Origin: Sedimentibacter sp. SX930 | GTDB taxonomy: Bacteria; Bacillota; Bacilli; Lactobacillales; Aerococcaceae | Assembly: GCA_002155105.1 (NCBI GenBank) | Contig: MUZD01000002.1 | Coordinates: 186,001 to 250,000, forward strand | Reading direction: 5' to 3' | DNA: 64,000 bases | Shown: positions 1 to 7,730 of the stretch, piece after piece | Position numbering within the stretch: the stretch's first letter is position 1 | How the letters are laid out: the number at the start of each line of letters is the position of its first letter | The notes under the pieces: model-generated | What the model was told of the DNA's origin: nothing | Seen by the model: only the letters and a program-made list of their open reading frames with translations | Databases searched by the model: none | Made by a program: the position numbers and the translations under genes

Positions 1-2
1 TG

Positions 3-71
3 ACTACTGTCTACGCAGCTTTGCCAGCCCTATCAGCCCTATTAGAAGAAGGGGGGCATAAAGATGACTGA
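3..71 (+). CDS. C-terminal end of an upstream protein (partial)
   Basis: An open frame enters from the left edge and ends at TGA 69-71, giving a tail that includes AALPALSALLEEGG. It overlaps the start of the following kinase gene by 8 bases, which is typical of translational coupling. In staphylococci the gene before nreB is nreA (a nitrate-binding GAF protein), so this may be its end. Too little is present to identify the family. Confidence 0.4.
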   Translation, partial: TTVYAALPALSALLEEGGHKDD

Positions 72-1053
72 TTCAGCATCCATTCCCCAAATTTTGCCCC
101 AACCGACTTGGCTTATGGATACTGACTATACAGTAATCGACAAGAACGCGCAGGCAGAAAAATTCGAGAAAGATTATGTCATTTCAATCGAATATGCGGT
201 ACAGGTAGCCAAGGGCACTTGCTGCGCTTTCCGTGCGGATAAACAGACCTGCAAGAACTGTCCGCTCGAGAATAAATGGGCAGCTTCGGATGGTTTTCCG
301 ATCACTTTTATGGGCCGTGACGGAGTCTCCTATGAATTTTTCGGAAAACTAGTGAAAAAAGAACAAAACTGGATGCTGGAGATCCGCTATATCGATAAAC
401 CCTTTGAATCTGAAGGAAAAAGCATGCTGACCTACTTGAACGAAGCCCGCGAGAGCGAGCAGAAAAGGATTGCGCGTGAACTCCATGATGGGATTGCGCA
501 GAGCATCTACAGCTTGATGCTTGAAACGAGAGGGCTGAAGTGGACACCGGTTGAGGAGCATCAACAGAAGCTTCAGGCGATCGATCGACATTTTGCGGAC
601 GTACTTTTGGAAATCAAGAGTTTGGCTACCGAATTGCGGCCGAGCATTCTGGATGATGTCGGGCTTATCCCGGCGATAAATCAGTTTGTCGAACAGACAA
701 TGGAAATGACAGGATTTATCATCCATGTTATCGTAGACGGGGACAGTATTGATCTAAGTAGCCGTGGGAATGTCGTTATCTACCGCAGCATCCAGGAGGC
801 AATCTCGAATTCTCTGAAATATTCCGGAGAGAATGAAGCGTCCATCACCCTTGATTTTGGACAAAAGGAACTGCGCGTCACGATTGCGGACGAAGGCAAA
901 GGGTTCATCTATGATCCTTACCATCTCGGATTCGGCCTGCTGAATTTGCGGGAACGTACCCACTCTGTAGGCGGTAAAATGGAAGTCGAGACAGGTATAG
1001 AAAAAGGGACACGCATCATATTGATCGTGCCATATAAGGAGGGCTTGACATGA
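64..1053 (+). CDS. nreB: NreB-type oxygen-sensing histidine kinase
   Basis: This is a cytoplasmic sensor kinase of the HisKA_3 (NarL/NreB) class; I see no membrane segment. An N-terminal PAS-like part (about residues 10-110) carries four cysteines, C53, C54, C63 and C66, in a CC-x8-CxxCP pattern. Staphylococcal NreB uses four PAS cysteines to hold an oxygen-labile [4Fe-4S] cluster. The phosphoacceptor is H141 in ELHDGIAQS. The ATPase domain shows the N box (QEAISNSLKYS), DEGKGF and GFGLLNLRER. Start ATG follows a strong GAAGGGGGG site. It overlaps the regulator gene by ATGA, so kinase and regulator are co-translated. Likely role: activating nitrite-reduction genes under low oxygen. Confidence 0.85.
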   Translation: MTDSASIPQILPQPTWLMDTDYTVIDKNAQAEKFEKDYVISIEYAVQVAKGTCCAFRADKQTCKNCPLENKWAASDGFPITFMGRDGVSYEFFGKLVKKEQNWMLEIRYIDKPFESEGKSMLTYLNEARESEQKRIARELHDGIAQSIYSLMLETRGLKWTPVEEHQQKLQAIDRHFADVLLEIKSLATELRPSILDDVGLIPAINQFVEQTMEMTGFIIHVIVDGDSIDLSSRGNVVIYRSIQEAISNSLKYSGENEASITLDFGQKELRVTIADEGKGFIYDPYHLGFGLLNLRERTHSVGGKMEVETGIEKGTRIILIVPYKEGLT

Positions 1054-1682
1054 AAATCATAATTGCAGACGACCATGCGCTGGTTCGCAACGCGCTGACC
1101 TTCATGTTGAATGCGCAACCAGATATGGAGGTCGTCGGTGACGCCGCTGACGGCAACGAAGTTTTCATGAAGCTGGAAAATACGCAGGCGGATCTGGTGT
1201 TGATGGACATCAGCATGCCTCCAGGGGAAAACGGTTTGCATACGACGCGCCGGATCAAAGAAACGCATCCGGAGATCAAAGTGATCGTGTTGACGATGCA
1301 TGATGAAGAAAGCTACGTGAGGGAAGCGTTGAATGCAGGAGCAGATGGTTTCATCCTCAAAAGCACAACCGACGACATCTTGCTGGAAGGCATCCGGAAA
1401 GTCCATGCCAACCAACGTTATTACAGTGGTTATCCAACCGACAAGCTGGATGAGCTGGACACCTTTCAGGGCGACAGCCTCTATGCCAGTCTTTCGAAAC
1501 GGGAAAAAGAGGTCCTGCCGCTCGTCGCTTTGGGATACAACAACAGGGACATAGCCGAAAAACTGTTCATTTCCGTCAAAACGGTAGAAGTTCATAAAGC
1601 AAACATCAGAAAAAAACTGAAGGTCGACAGCTATGCTGATCTTTTGCGTTATAGTGTGAAAAATCATTTGGTCGATTTCTAG
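1050..1682 (+). CDS. nreC: NreC-type LuxR-family response regulator
   Basis: 210-residue NarL/LuxR-type regulator. The receiver domain has the acidic pocket IIADDH near residues 4-9 and phosphoacceptor D53 in LVLMDISMP. The C-terminal helix-turn-helix (about residues 145-205) begins LSKREKEVLPLVALG and contains ISVKTVEVHKANIRKKL. It is the partner of the overlapping kinase gene. A sequence close to the published staphylococcal NreC site lies upstream of nirB, about 1.4 kb downstream of this gene, which supports control of the nitrite reductase operon. Family assignment is firm; the exact regulon is inferred. Confidence 0.87.
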   Translation: MKIIIADDHALVRNALTFMLNAQPDMEVVGDAADGNEVFMKLENTQADLVLMDISMPPGENGLHTTRRIKETHPEIKVIVLTMHDEESYVREALNAGADGFILKSTTDDILLEGIRKVHANQRYYSGYPTDKLDELDTFQGDSLYASLSKREKEVLPLVALGYNNRDIAEKLFISVKTVEVHKANIRKKLKVDSYADLLRYSVKNHLVDF

Positions 1683-1689
1683 GAGGAAT

Positions 1690-2382
1690 ATGATGAAAAT
1701 CGGAATTATGTACGTGCTGCACGGCAGAAAGACAAGTATCCCGCAAAAACTTTATGATATCGTCAAAGATTTCAGTGACACCTTGGATTTGCCCCAAGCG
1801 ATCGGTATGCTGGAAGGGCAACAGCATACGTTGGAGGATGCTGTCAGGGAGCTGGAAAAACAAAAGGTGGACAAAATAATTGTCGTTCCAGTGCTGCTTT
1901 TCCCGGCCACGCACGCTCGGGAGGACATCCCGCAACGCATGCAGGCGTGCGCTGGGGTTCCGTTTGAAATCTGCGAGACACTGGGGACAACGAAAGCTGT
2001 ATACGACTGGCTGAAAGACCGGTTGCAGGAAGCTGCAGAGACACACCCGACGTTTCCGATCATGTTGGTCGCTCACGGAACGACCCATTATCCTGAACCT
2101 GGCGAACAACTGGAAAGGATTGCTGCTGCCTTGAGATCAGATTTGGGGAGGGATGTCTTCGCTACGAATCATCTGGGGGAACCGCATTATCAGGCGATTT
2201 CCGGAGAACTCCCCTACATCGTGCAACGGCTGTTCTTTACAGATGGTTACTTGGCAAAAAAAATAGGTTTTTGGTTCGAAAAAAACCGGCCTCAGGATGT
2301 GTTGCTGGAACAGTTGCTTGATGCAGAAGCCGTCCATAAAGCCCTTAAGGAACGGTTGGAGGATGCCGGATGTATCCGATGA
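1690..2382 (+). CDS. SirB/CbiX-like sirohydrochlorin ferrochelatase
   Basis: 230-residue protein of the CbiX/SirB chelatase type, which inserts Fe2+ into sirohydrochlorin to give siroheme. Each half has a characteristic histidine motif: YVLHGRKTS near the N-terminus and LVAHGTTH near residue 125, within two alpha/beta repeats; PVLLFPATHAREDIP fits the family. It starts 7 bases after nreC behind AGGAGG and overlaps the next siroheme gene by 13 bases. Similar genes (called nirR in staphylococci) accompany nirBD. Cobalt rather than iron as the natural metal cannot be excluded from sequence, but the siroheme context favours iron. Confidence 0.8.
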   Translation: MMKIGIMYVLHGRKTSIPQKLYDIVKDFSDTLDLPQAIGMLEGQQHTLEDAVRELEKQKVDKIIVVPVLLFPATHAREDIPQRMQACAGVPFEICETLGTTKAVYDWLKDRLQEAAETHPTFPIMLVAHGTTHYPEPGEQLERIAAALRSDLGRDVFATNHLGEPHYQAISGELPYIVQRLFFTDGYLAKKIGFWFEKNRPQDVLLEQLLDAEAVHKALKERLEDAGCIR

Positions 2383-2819
2383 TGGTCGACATCAGCAAAC
2401 GAAAAGTAGTGGTGGTCGGCGGCGGCAGGATCGCTACGCGGAAATTGCAGGAATTGATCCGTTGCGGTGCCCAGCCGACTGTCGTCGCGCCTGCCGTCAG
2501 TCCGGAAATTTTGGAGTGGGCTGAAAGCAGCAAAGTATTGCTGGACAGGCGGGCATACAAATCCGGCGATCTTGATGATGCAACCTTCATCTTCATCTGC
2601 ACGGATGATCCGGCTACAAATAAAGCAGTAAGGTCGGAAATCGGACCGAATCAGTTCCTGAACGACACGACCGACCGCAACAACAGTGACTTTATCAATC
2701 TTGCTACGCTGCGCCAGCATGACTACCTGGTGGCCGTCTCCACTTACGGGAACGATCCCCGGAAAGCCAAACAGATACTTCATGAAATAGCCGAAATAAT
2801 AAATCCGACTCAAGCCTAG
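2370..2819 (+). CDS. SirC-like precorrin-2 dehydrogenase
   Basis: 149-residue NAD-dependent dehydrogenase that would oxidise precorrin-2 to sirohydrochlorin, the step between CobA and the SirB-like chelatase. The Rossmann signature VVVVGGGRIATRKL sits at about residues 12-25, and the family stretch ICTDDPATNKAV follows near residue 75. It is shorter than the fused CysG/Met8 enzymes and lacks their methyltransferase or chelatase domains, which are separate genes here. The start overlaps the preceding gene. The stop codon lies inside the loop of an intrinsic terminator. Confidence 0.85.
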   Translation: MYPMMVDISKRKVVVVGGGRIATRKLQELIRCGAQPTVVAPAVSPEILEWAESSKVLLDRRAYKSGDLDDATFIFICTDDPATNKAVRSEIGPNQFLNDTTDRNNSDFINLATLRQHDYLVAVSTYGNDPRKAKQILHEIAEIINPTQA

Positions 2820-2835
2820 TGCTTGAGTTTTTTTG
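2808..2835 (+). terminator. Intrinsic terminator after the nreBC-sirBC unit
   Basis: Perfect 8-bp stem ACTCAAGC (2808-2815) / GCTTGAGT (2821-2828) followed by a run of T. The TAG stop of the SirC-like gene lies in the loop. Confidence 0.9.
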
Positions 2836-2903
2836 TTGCGGGGGAGTTGCGGAGCGTGGATGACCAAGGGGAAAACAGGTGGTTCGATACCGGCACTCCG
2901 ACG

Positions 2904-3045
2904 AGCGCCCGTTCGCCGGAGGTAACGGCGCTTATACGTGCTGTCCTCCGGCGAAGACAGCTTAATCGGAGCTGAGCATGGTGAACGCGACAGTACCTCC
3001 GGCCGGCTTGCCTTTGACCGGAGGTAGGCAGCTCTTACCGGAGCC
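2904..3045. repeat. Cluster of CCGGAGG palindromes in the sirC-nirB gap
   Basis: The 378-base gap holds three hairpins with CCGGAG/CTCCGG in loop or stem. H1 is AGCGCC-c-GTT (2904-2913) with AACGGCGCT (2924-2932). H2 is GCTGTC (2940-2945) with GACAGC (2956-2961). H3 is TACCTCCGG (2994-3002) with CCGGAGGTA (3018-3026). The H1 loop TTCGCCGGAGG (2912-2922) is the exact reverse complement of the H2 loop CCTCCGGCGAA (2945-2955), so loop-loop or alternative pairing is possible. A fifth CCGGAG lies near 3038. No open frame was found here. Confidence 0.75.
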
Positions 3046-3118
3046 GGATTCTCCTTTGCTTTCCACGTTGCACCCGCACTCAACATTCTTTGTCCAAATT
3101 ATGGCATTCTTTAAAACA

Positions 3119-3132
3119 TAGGCGTTTCCCTA
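3119..3132 (+). promoter_or_regulatory. Candidate NreC-binding site upstream of nirB
   Basis: TAGGC-GTTT-CCCTA matches the published staphylococcal NreC consensus TAGGG-N4-CCCTA at 9 of 10 defined bases. It lies about 50 bases upstream of a likely -10 (TATAAC, 3169-3174) that has no good -35, as expected for an activator-dependent promoter. Confidence 0.6.
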
Positions 3133-3142
3133 ATATTAAATG

Positions 3143-3166
3143 ATTCACAAATCCTTTATTGTGAAT
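3143..3166 (+). promoter_or_regulatory. Perfect inverted repeat at the nirB promoter
   Basis: ATTCACAA (3143-3150), an 8-base spacer, then TTGTGAAT (3159-3166), covering the -35 region of the nirB promoter. The half-sites resemble Rex or CRP/FNR half-sites but face outward, so the regulator is unknown. Confidence 0.5.
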
Positions 3167-3197
3167 TTTATAACAACGAATAGAAGAGGGTGCGCAA

Positions 3198-5621
3198 ATG
3201 AGAGAACATTTGGTCTTGATCGGAAACGGTATGGCAGGGGTTCGTTTGGTTGAAGAAATTCTGGAAAGGGATCCGGAACGCTATGATATCACGATCATCG
3301 GGAAGGAATGCTACCCGAATTACAATCGTATCATGCTGTCCAATGTGCTACAGAATAAAATGACAGTGGATGAAATCATCACCAATCCATATACATGGTA
3401 CGAAGAGAACAATATCACGTTGATCAATGAGGATCCGGCGGTCGGCGTCGATACAGCGAACAAAACCGTAACATGCGAAAAAGGGCTGAAGATCCTTTAC
3501 GATAAATTGGTTTTTGCCACAGGTTCCCATCCATTCATTTTGCCGATACCCGGTTCGCAGAAACACGGCGTAGTCGCTTTCCGCACTATCGATGATACGG
3601 CTGAAATGATGGAAGCTGCAGGCAAACACAAGAAAGCTGTCGTCATCGGCGGCGGTTTGCTTGGGCTGGAAGCCGCGAAAGGCCTTCAGCTGCAGGGAAT
3701 GGATGTCACCATAGTCCATTTGGCCAAATGGCTGATGGAAACGCAATTGGACGAAAGAGCAGGGAAATTGTTGCAGGGGGACCTGGAGGCACAGGGACTG
3801 AAATTCCTGCTGGAATACGCCACAACCGAAATATTGGGTGACGAGCGCGTCACCGGACTGCGCTTCAAGGACGGCACCACGATTGATACGGATCTTGTCG
3901 TCATGTCAATCGGAATCCGACCAGCTGCCGAATTGGCGCGCGAAGCCGGGCTGGAAGTAAACCGCGGGATTGTCGTGAATGACTTCATGGAAACCAATCT
4001 GCCGGAGATATACGCAATCGGTGAATGTGTCGAGCATGACGGAAAAACCTACGGATTGGTTGCCCCCTTGTTTGAACAAGGGAAAGTATTGGCCGACGTA
4101 TTGACCGGCATCGAAGCCAAACCATACCAAGGATCCAAGACGTTCACTTCCTTGAAAGTTTCCGGATGCGATCTGTATTCGGCAGGGAACATCATGGACA
4201 CCGAAGGGATGCAGAGCATCGAAGCATTCGATGGCGTCAACAGAAACTACAAAAAAGTGTTCATCAAGGACAACCGCATCGAGGGGATCGTCCTCTACGG
4301 CGAAACAGCGGACGGAAACCGATACTACAACATGATGAAAAAAGGCCAGGAAATCGCTGATCTGCAATCAATCGCGATCCTGCAGGCCGCAGGTGAAGAA
4401 GCAGGAAGCGACGATGTCGTTTCTTGGGATGATGACGAGACCGTCTGCGGCTGCAACGGCGTCACGAAAGGCGACATCATCAGAGGCATCCGCGACAAAG
4501 GCTTGACAAATGTAGCTGAAGTCGGAAAAGTCACCAAAGCCGGAACCAGTTGCGGAAAATGCAAGCCGCAAGTCCAGGCTTTGTTGGAACACGAGCTTGG
4601 CGAGGGCGTCACAGCTTCAACAGGCATCTGTTCCTGCACGGATTTGAACAGGGACCAAGTCATGACACAGATCTATGCGAAGCATCTGACGACAAGTTCG
4701 GATGTATTCAGGGAACTTCACTTTTCAAATCCTGAGGGCTGCGCGAAATGCAGACCGGCAGTCAATTTCTATTTGAATGTCGCCTTCCCGACTGAACACA
4801 AAGATGAGCGCCAATCACGCTATGTGAACGAGCGCATGCATGCCAATATCCAAAAGGACGGAACGTTCTCGGTCATTCCGAGAATGAGGGGAGGCCAAAC
4901 GAATCCACAACAATTGCTGCAGATTGCCAAAGTAGCCGAAAAATACAGCGTGCCATTAGTGAAAGTCACAGGCAGCCAACGGATCGGCCTTTACGGTGTC
5001 AAGAAGCAGGACCTTCCGGCCATCTGGAAAGAATTGGACATGGTTTCAGCACAGGCTTATGCGAAAGCTTTCCGCTCTGTCAAAACTTGCGTAGGGAAGA
5101 ACTTCTGCAGATTTGGTACCCAGGATTCGATGGGGCTTGGCATCAAGTTGGAAGAACGCTTTGAGTTCATCGACACACCGCACAAATTCAAAGTTGGCGT
5201 ATCGGCTTGTCCGCGCAGCTGCGTAGAATCCGGCGTGAAGGATTTCGGCATCATCTGTGTGGAGAACGGCTATCAGATCTATATCGGCGGAAATGGCGGT
5301 ACTGAAGTCAAGGAAGCGCAGTTGCTTACGACCGTGGAAACGGAAGAAGAAGTTATCGAATATTGTGGCGCTTTGCTGCAGTACTATCGCGAAACAGGCA
5401 TTTATGCCGAAAGGACTGCTCCATGGGTTGAACGTCTAGGATTTGAAGCAGTCAAGCATATCCTGAGCGATGCTGCAAAACGGAAAGACTTGATTGAAGC
5501 ATTGGATGTCGCAACAGCAGTGAAACGGAAAGATCCATGGCATGAAATTGTCGGCGACCGCGACATCCAAGAAAAATTGTATTCGATAGACAGAAGAGAA
5601 CTTGTGACGGTGGGTGATTAA
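3198..5621 (+). CDS. nirB: Nitrite reductase [NAD(P)H], large subunit
   Basis: 807-residue siroheme nitrite reductase that reduces nitrite to ammonium in the cytoplasm using NADH. In order it has an FAD domain (LIGNGMAG), an NAD domain (VVIGGGLLGLEAA), two BFD-like [2Fe-2S] domains (C417, C419, C452, C455 and C478, C480, C515, C518), and the ferredoxin-like/siroheme halves. The siroheme-[4Fe-4S] ligands are C631, C637 (CVGKNFC) and C671, C675 (CPRSC). Length matches the family. It heads the nirB-nirD-cobA-nirC unit. Regulation by the NreC-like site upstream is likely. Confidence 0.96.
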   Translation: MREHLVLIGNGMAGVRLVEEILERDPERYDITIIGKECYPNYNRIMLSNVLQNKMTVDEIITNPYTWYEENNITLINEDPAVGVDTANKTVTCEKGLKILYDKLVFATGSHPFILPIPGSQKHGVVAFRTIDDTAEMMEAAGKHKKAVVIGGGLLGLEAAKGLQLQGMDVTIVHLAKWLMETQLDERAGKLLQGDLEAQGLKFLLEYATTEILGDERVTGLRFKDGTTIDTDLVVMSIGIRPAAELAREAGLEVNRGIVVNDFMETNLPEIYAIGECVEHDGKTYGLVAPLFEQGKVLADVLTGIEAKPYQGSKTFTSLKVSGCDLYSAGNIMDTEGMQSIEAFDGVNRNYKKVFIKDNRIEGIVLYGETADGNRYYNMMKKGQEIADLQSIAILQAAGEEAGSDDVVSWDDDETVCGCNGVTKGDIIRGIRDKGLTNVAEVGKVTKAGTSCGKCKPQVQALLEHELGEGVTASTGICSCTDLNRDQVMTQIYAKHLTTSSDVFRELHFSNPEGCAKCRPAVNFYLNVAFPTEHKDERQSRYVNERMHANIQKDGTFSVIPRMRGGQTNPQQLLQIAKVAEKYSVPLVKVTGSQRIGLYGVKKQDLPAIWKELDMVSAQAYAKAFRSVKTCVGKNFCRFGTQDSMGLGIKLEERFEFIDTPHKFKVGVSACPRSCVESGVKDFGIICVENGYQIYIGGNGGTEVKEAQLLTTVETEEEVIEYCGALLQYYRETGIYAERTAPWVERLGFEAVKHILSDAAKRKDLIEALDVATAVKRKDPWHEIVGDRDIQEKLYSIDRRELVTVGD

Positions 5622-5622
5622 G

Positions 5623-5940
5623 ATGACAAAAAAAATATTTTTGACCACAGCAGATGCTTTGCTTCCGCAGATTGGACGATCCGTATCGATCGGGAACCAA
5701 AAGATTGCCCTTTTCCAACTATCAGACGGCCGCATCACGGCCATCGAAGATTATTGCCCATTGACTGGCGGACCTGTCCTGGAAGGGACCGTATCAGGTG
5801 AATACCTCTACGAACCGCTGCGGGATTATAAAATATCCTTGCTTGATGGACGCATCCAGGACCCCGACGAAGGCCAATTGAAGGTATATGCGCTGTTGCT
5901 TGAAGACGGGGACATTTACCTGAAGGGCGCTTCAATATGA
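5623..5940 (+). CDS. nirD: Nitrite reductase small subunit, Rieske-like
   Basis: 105-residue NirD. It has the Rieske fold sequence CPLTGGPVLEG...GEYLYEPLRDYKISL, but the Cys-His cluster ligands are absent, as usual for NirD. It supports electron transfer in the NirBD complex. ATG 5623 is preferred over the in-frame GTG 5614 because the GGTGGG ribosome site (5609-5614) is then properly spaced. The gene starts one base after nirB ends and overlaps cobA by ATGA. Confidence 0.9.
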   Translation: MTKKIFLTTADALLPQIGRSVSIGNQKIALFQLSDGRITAIEDYCPLTGGPVLEGTVSGEYLYEPLRDYKISLLDGRIQDPDEGQLKVYALLLEDGDIYLKGASI

Positions 5941-6908
5941 TCCATTTCGTAGGTGCCGGACCGGGTGATCCGGAATTGATGACTGCAAAAGGTGTGCGAC
6001 TGTTGCAGCACGCCGATGCGGTCATCTATGATCGGTTGGTAAATCCATTGCTGCTCTTTCATTGCAAGGAGGATTGCCTTTTCATCTATGTCGGCAAAAC
6101 ACCTGATCGGAAATCGATCAAGCAAACAGAAATCAATGCGAAACTGATCGAAACCGCCGCATCCCATGATTCTGTCGTACGTCTGAAAGGCGGCGATCCA
6201 GCCATCTTCGGGCGCATGACTGAAGAATTGGAGGCTTGCCAAGCGGCAGGGGTCAATTTCGACATCACGCCGGGAATCACTGCCGCCAGCGGAACAGCCA
6301 GCTACAGCGGGATTTCGCTGACTCAAAGAGGCATAGCCACTTCGGTGACTTTCACGACAGGCAGATTGATCGATAACGAGAAAAACACTTTCCAGCAATT
6401 ATTGAATGGCCAGACCGTATGCCTTTATATGGGTGTGGAGGCGCTCGATCGCTTCGTGGAGGCTGCCTTGGAACAAGGGCTGAAAGCGGAAATGCCCATC
6501 CTGATAACCCAATGGGGTACATACGGAAGACAGTCGAAAATACAAGGAACGCTTGCAGACATCAGGCAAAAAATCAGCGAAACCAAAATCGAGAATCCGG
6601 CCATGATCATCCTGGGTGAAGTCGTCCACGGCGGGGAACGCTTCGATTGGTTTTCTGACTTGCCTGAAAAAGGCGACTCTAAGCTGTACGTCTCAACCCG
6701 GAAACCAGTTATGGCAGCCTTGCTTGAACAGACGCAAAAGGGCGCGGATGTCTGGTGGATGCAAGTAGGCGAAGCGCGCGACCGTCGCTTTGATGCTGTA
6801 AACAGCCACTACTTGGCGGAACAGCATTTCGATACCATCATCTTTGATGATGCAGCAGCAAAAAATATATATGAAGCGGAAAAGGTGAAGCCATTATGGG
6901 AGCATTGA
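5937..6908 (+). CDS. cobA: Uroporphyrinogen-III C-methyltransferase
   Basis: 323-residue SUMT that methylates uroporphyrinogen III twice to precorrin-2, the first committed step toward siroheme. SAM-pocket motifs VGAGPGDPELMT (about residues 4-15) and RLKGGDPAIFGR (about residue 82) are intact. The methyltransferase domain ends near residue 245. About 75 further residues, with a TRKPVMAALLEQ-like strand, resemble a vestigial HemD-type half, but a separate full hemD is present downstream. It is translationally coupled to nirD (ATGA) and overlaps nirC by 13 bases. Confidence 0.92.
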   Translation: MIHFVGAGPGDPELMTAKGVRLLQHADAVIYDRLVNPLLLFHCKEDCLFIYVGKTPDRKSIKQTEINAKLIETAASHDSVVRLKGGDPAIFGRMTEELEACQAAGVNFDITPGITAASGTASYSGISLTQRGIATSVTFTTGRLIDNEKNTFQQLLNGQTVCLYMGVEALDRFVEAALEQGLKAEMPILITQWGTYGRQSKIQGTLADIRQKISETKIENPAMIILGEVVHGGERFDWFSDLPEKGDSKLYVSTRKPVMAALLEQTQKGADVWWMQVGEARDRRFDAVNSHYLAEQHFDTIIFDDAAAKNIYEAEKVKPLWEH

Positions 6909-7669
6909 GCCCGAAAGAATTATTAGAAGAAGCCATTCTAAGAGGCAAACATAAAGCCGATTACAGTATCATGACGATGGCTGCATTGGGTATCATGGCC
7001 GGTGTCTTCATCGGACTGGCGGGTGTTGCCATGATCCGCACGATGGGATCGATGCCGGCTGAGTGGGGCACGCTCGTCAACTTATTGGGGGCGATGGTTT
7101 TTCCGGTCGGACTCATCTGCCTGCTGTTGGTGGGCGGTGAATTGGTGACGGGGAATATGTTGTCCGTATCACTTGCGTTGTTCGCAAAAGAAATATCCGG
7201 AAAATCATGGTTGAAGAACATGGCGGTCATCACATTGTTCAACTTGATCGGAGCCCTTTTTGTAGCCTACTTCTTTGGCTATTTGTCCGGAACACTGCAA
7301 GGAGCGTTTATCGATAGAACGATTGCTGTCGCCAGGGGCCGTATCGACGTGGCACCCGTTCAATTGTTCTTCTCTTCGGTTGCCTGCAATATCCTGGTCT
7401 GCACGGGCGTTTACATGAACTATGCAGCCAAGGATTTCATCGGGAAAATCTTCGGCACTTTTCTGCCGATCATGGCTTTTGTGATTGCTGGTTATCAGCA
7501 TGTCGTCGCAAACATGTTCTTGATTCCGGCAGGGATTTTTGCCGGTGGGGCGACTTGGGCGGAATTTATGCTGAACATCAGCATCGTCTGGATCGGAAAC
7601 CTGGTAGGAGGCGGTTTCTTCATGGGCGGGCTTTATTTCATGGCATACAGAATCGGTATGCAGAAGTAA
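6896..7669 (+). CDS. nirC: Formate/nitrite-family transporter
   Basis: 257-residue membrane protein of the FNT family with six hydrophobic segments. Recognisable stretches are AGVFIGLAGVAMI in the first helix, LLLVGGELVTGNML in the third, and the conserved Asn-containing NMFLIPAGIF near residue 205. It would bring nitrite into the cell or expel it, beside NirBD. It is the last gene of the nirB operon and overlaps cobA, so it is clearly co-expressed with siroheme synthesis. Confidence 0.93.
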   Translation: MGALSPKELLEEAILRGKHKADYSIMTMAALGIMAGVFIGLAGVAMIRTMGSMPAEWGTLVNLLGAMVFPVGLICLLLVGGELVTGNMLSVSLALFAKEISGKSWLKNMAVITLFNLIGALFVAYFFGYLSGTLQGAFIDRTIAVARGRIDVAPVQLFFSSVACNILVCTGVYMNYAAKDFIGKIFGTFLPIMAFVIAGYQHVVANMFLIPAGIFAGGATWAEFMLNISIVWIGNLVGGGFFMGGLYFMAYRIGMQK

Positions 7670-7679
7670 AGATATCCGT

Positions 7680-7724
7680 TTGATTACAAGCGAAAGTCCT
7701 CTATAATAGTGAAAGAAGGGAGGT
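7680..7724 (+). promoter_or_regulatory. Promoter and ribosome site of hemCD
   Basis: TTGATT (7680-7685), 16-base spacer, TATAAT (7702-7707), and ribosome site GGGAGGT (7718-7724) six bases before ATG 7731. This gives hemCD its own promoter. Confidence 0.75.
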
Positions 7725-7730
7725 CGCTGC

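Noticed and set aside
3143-3166. Rex-binding site at nirB
   Set aside because: Rex sites read TTGTGAA then TTCACAA; here the half-sites are in the opposite order, so the label is not supported.
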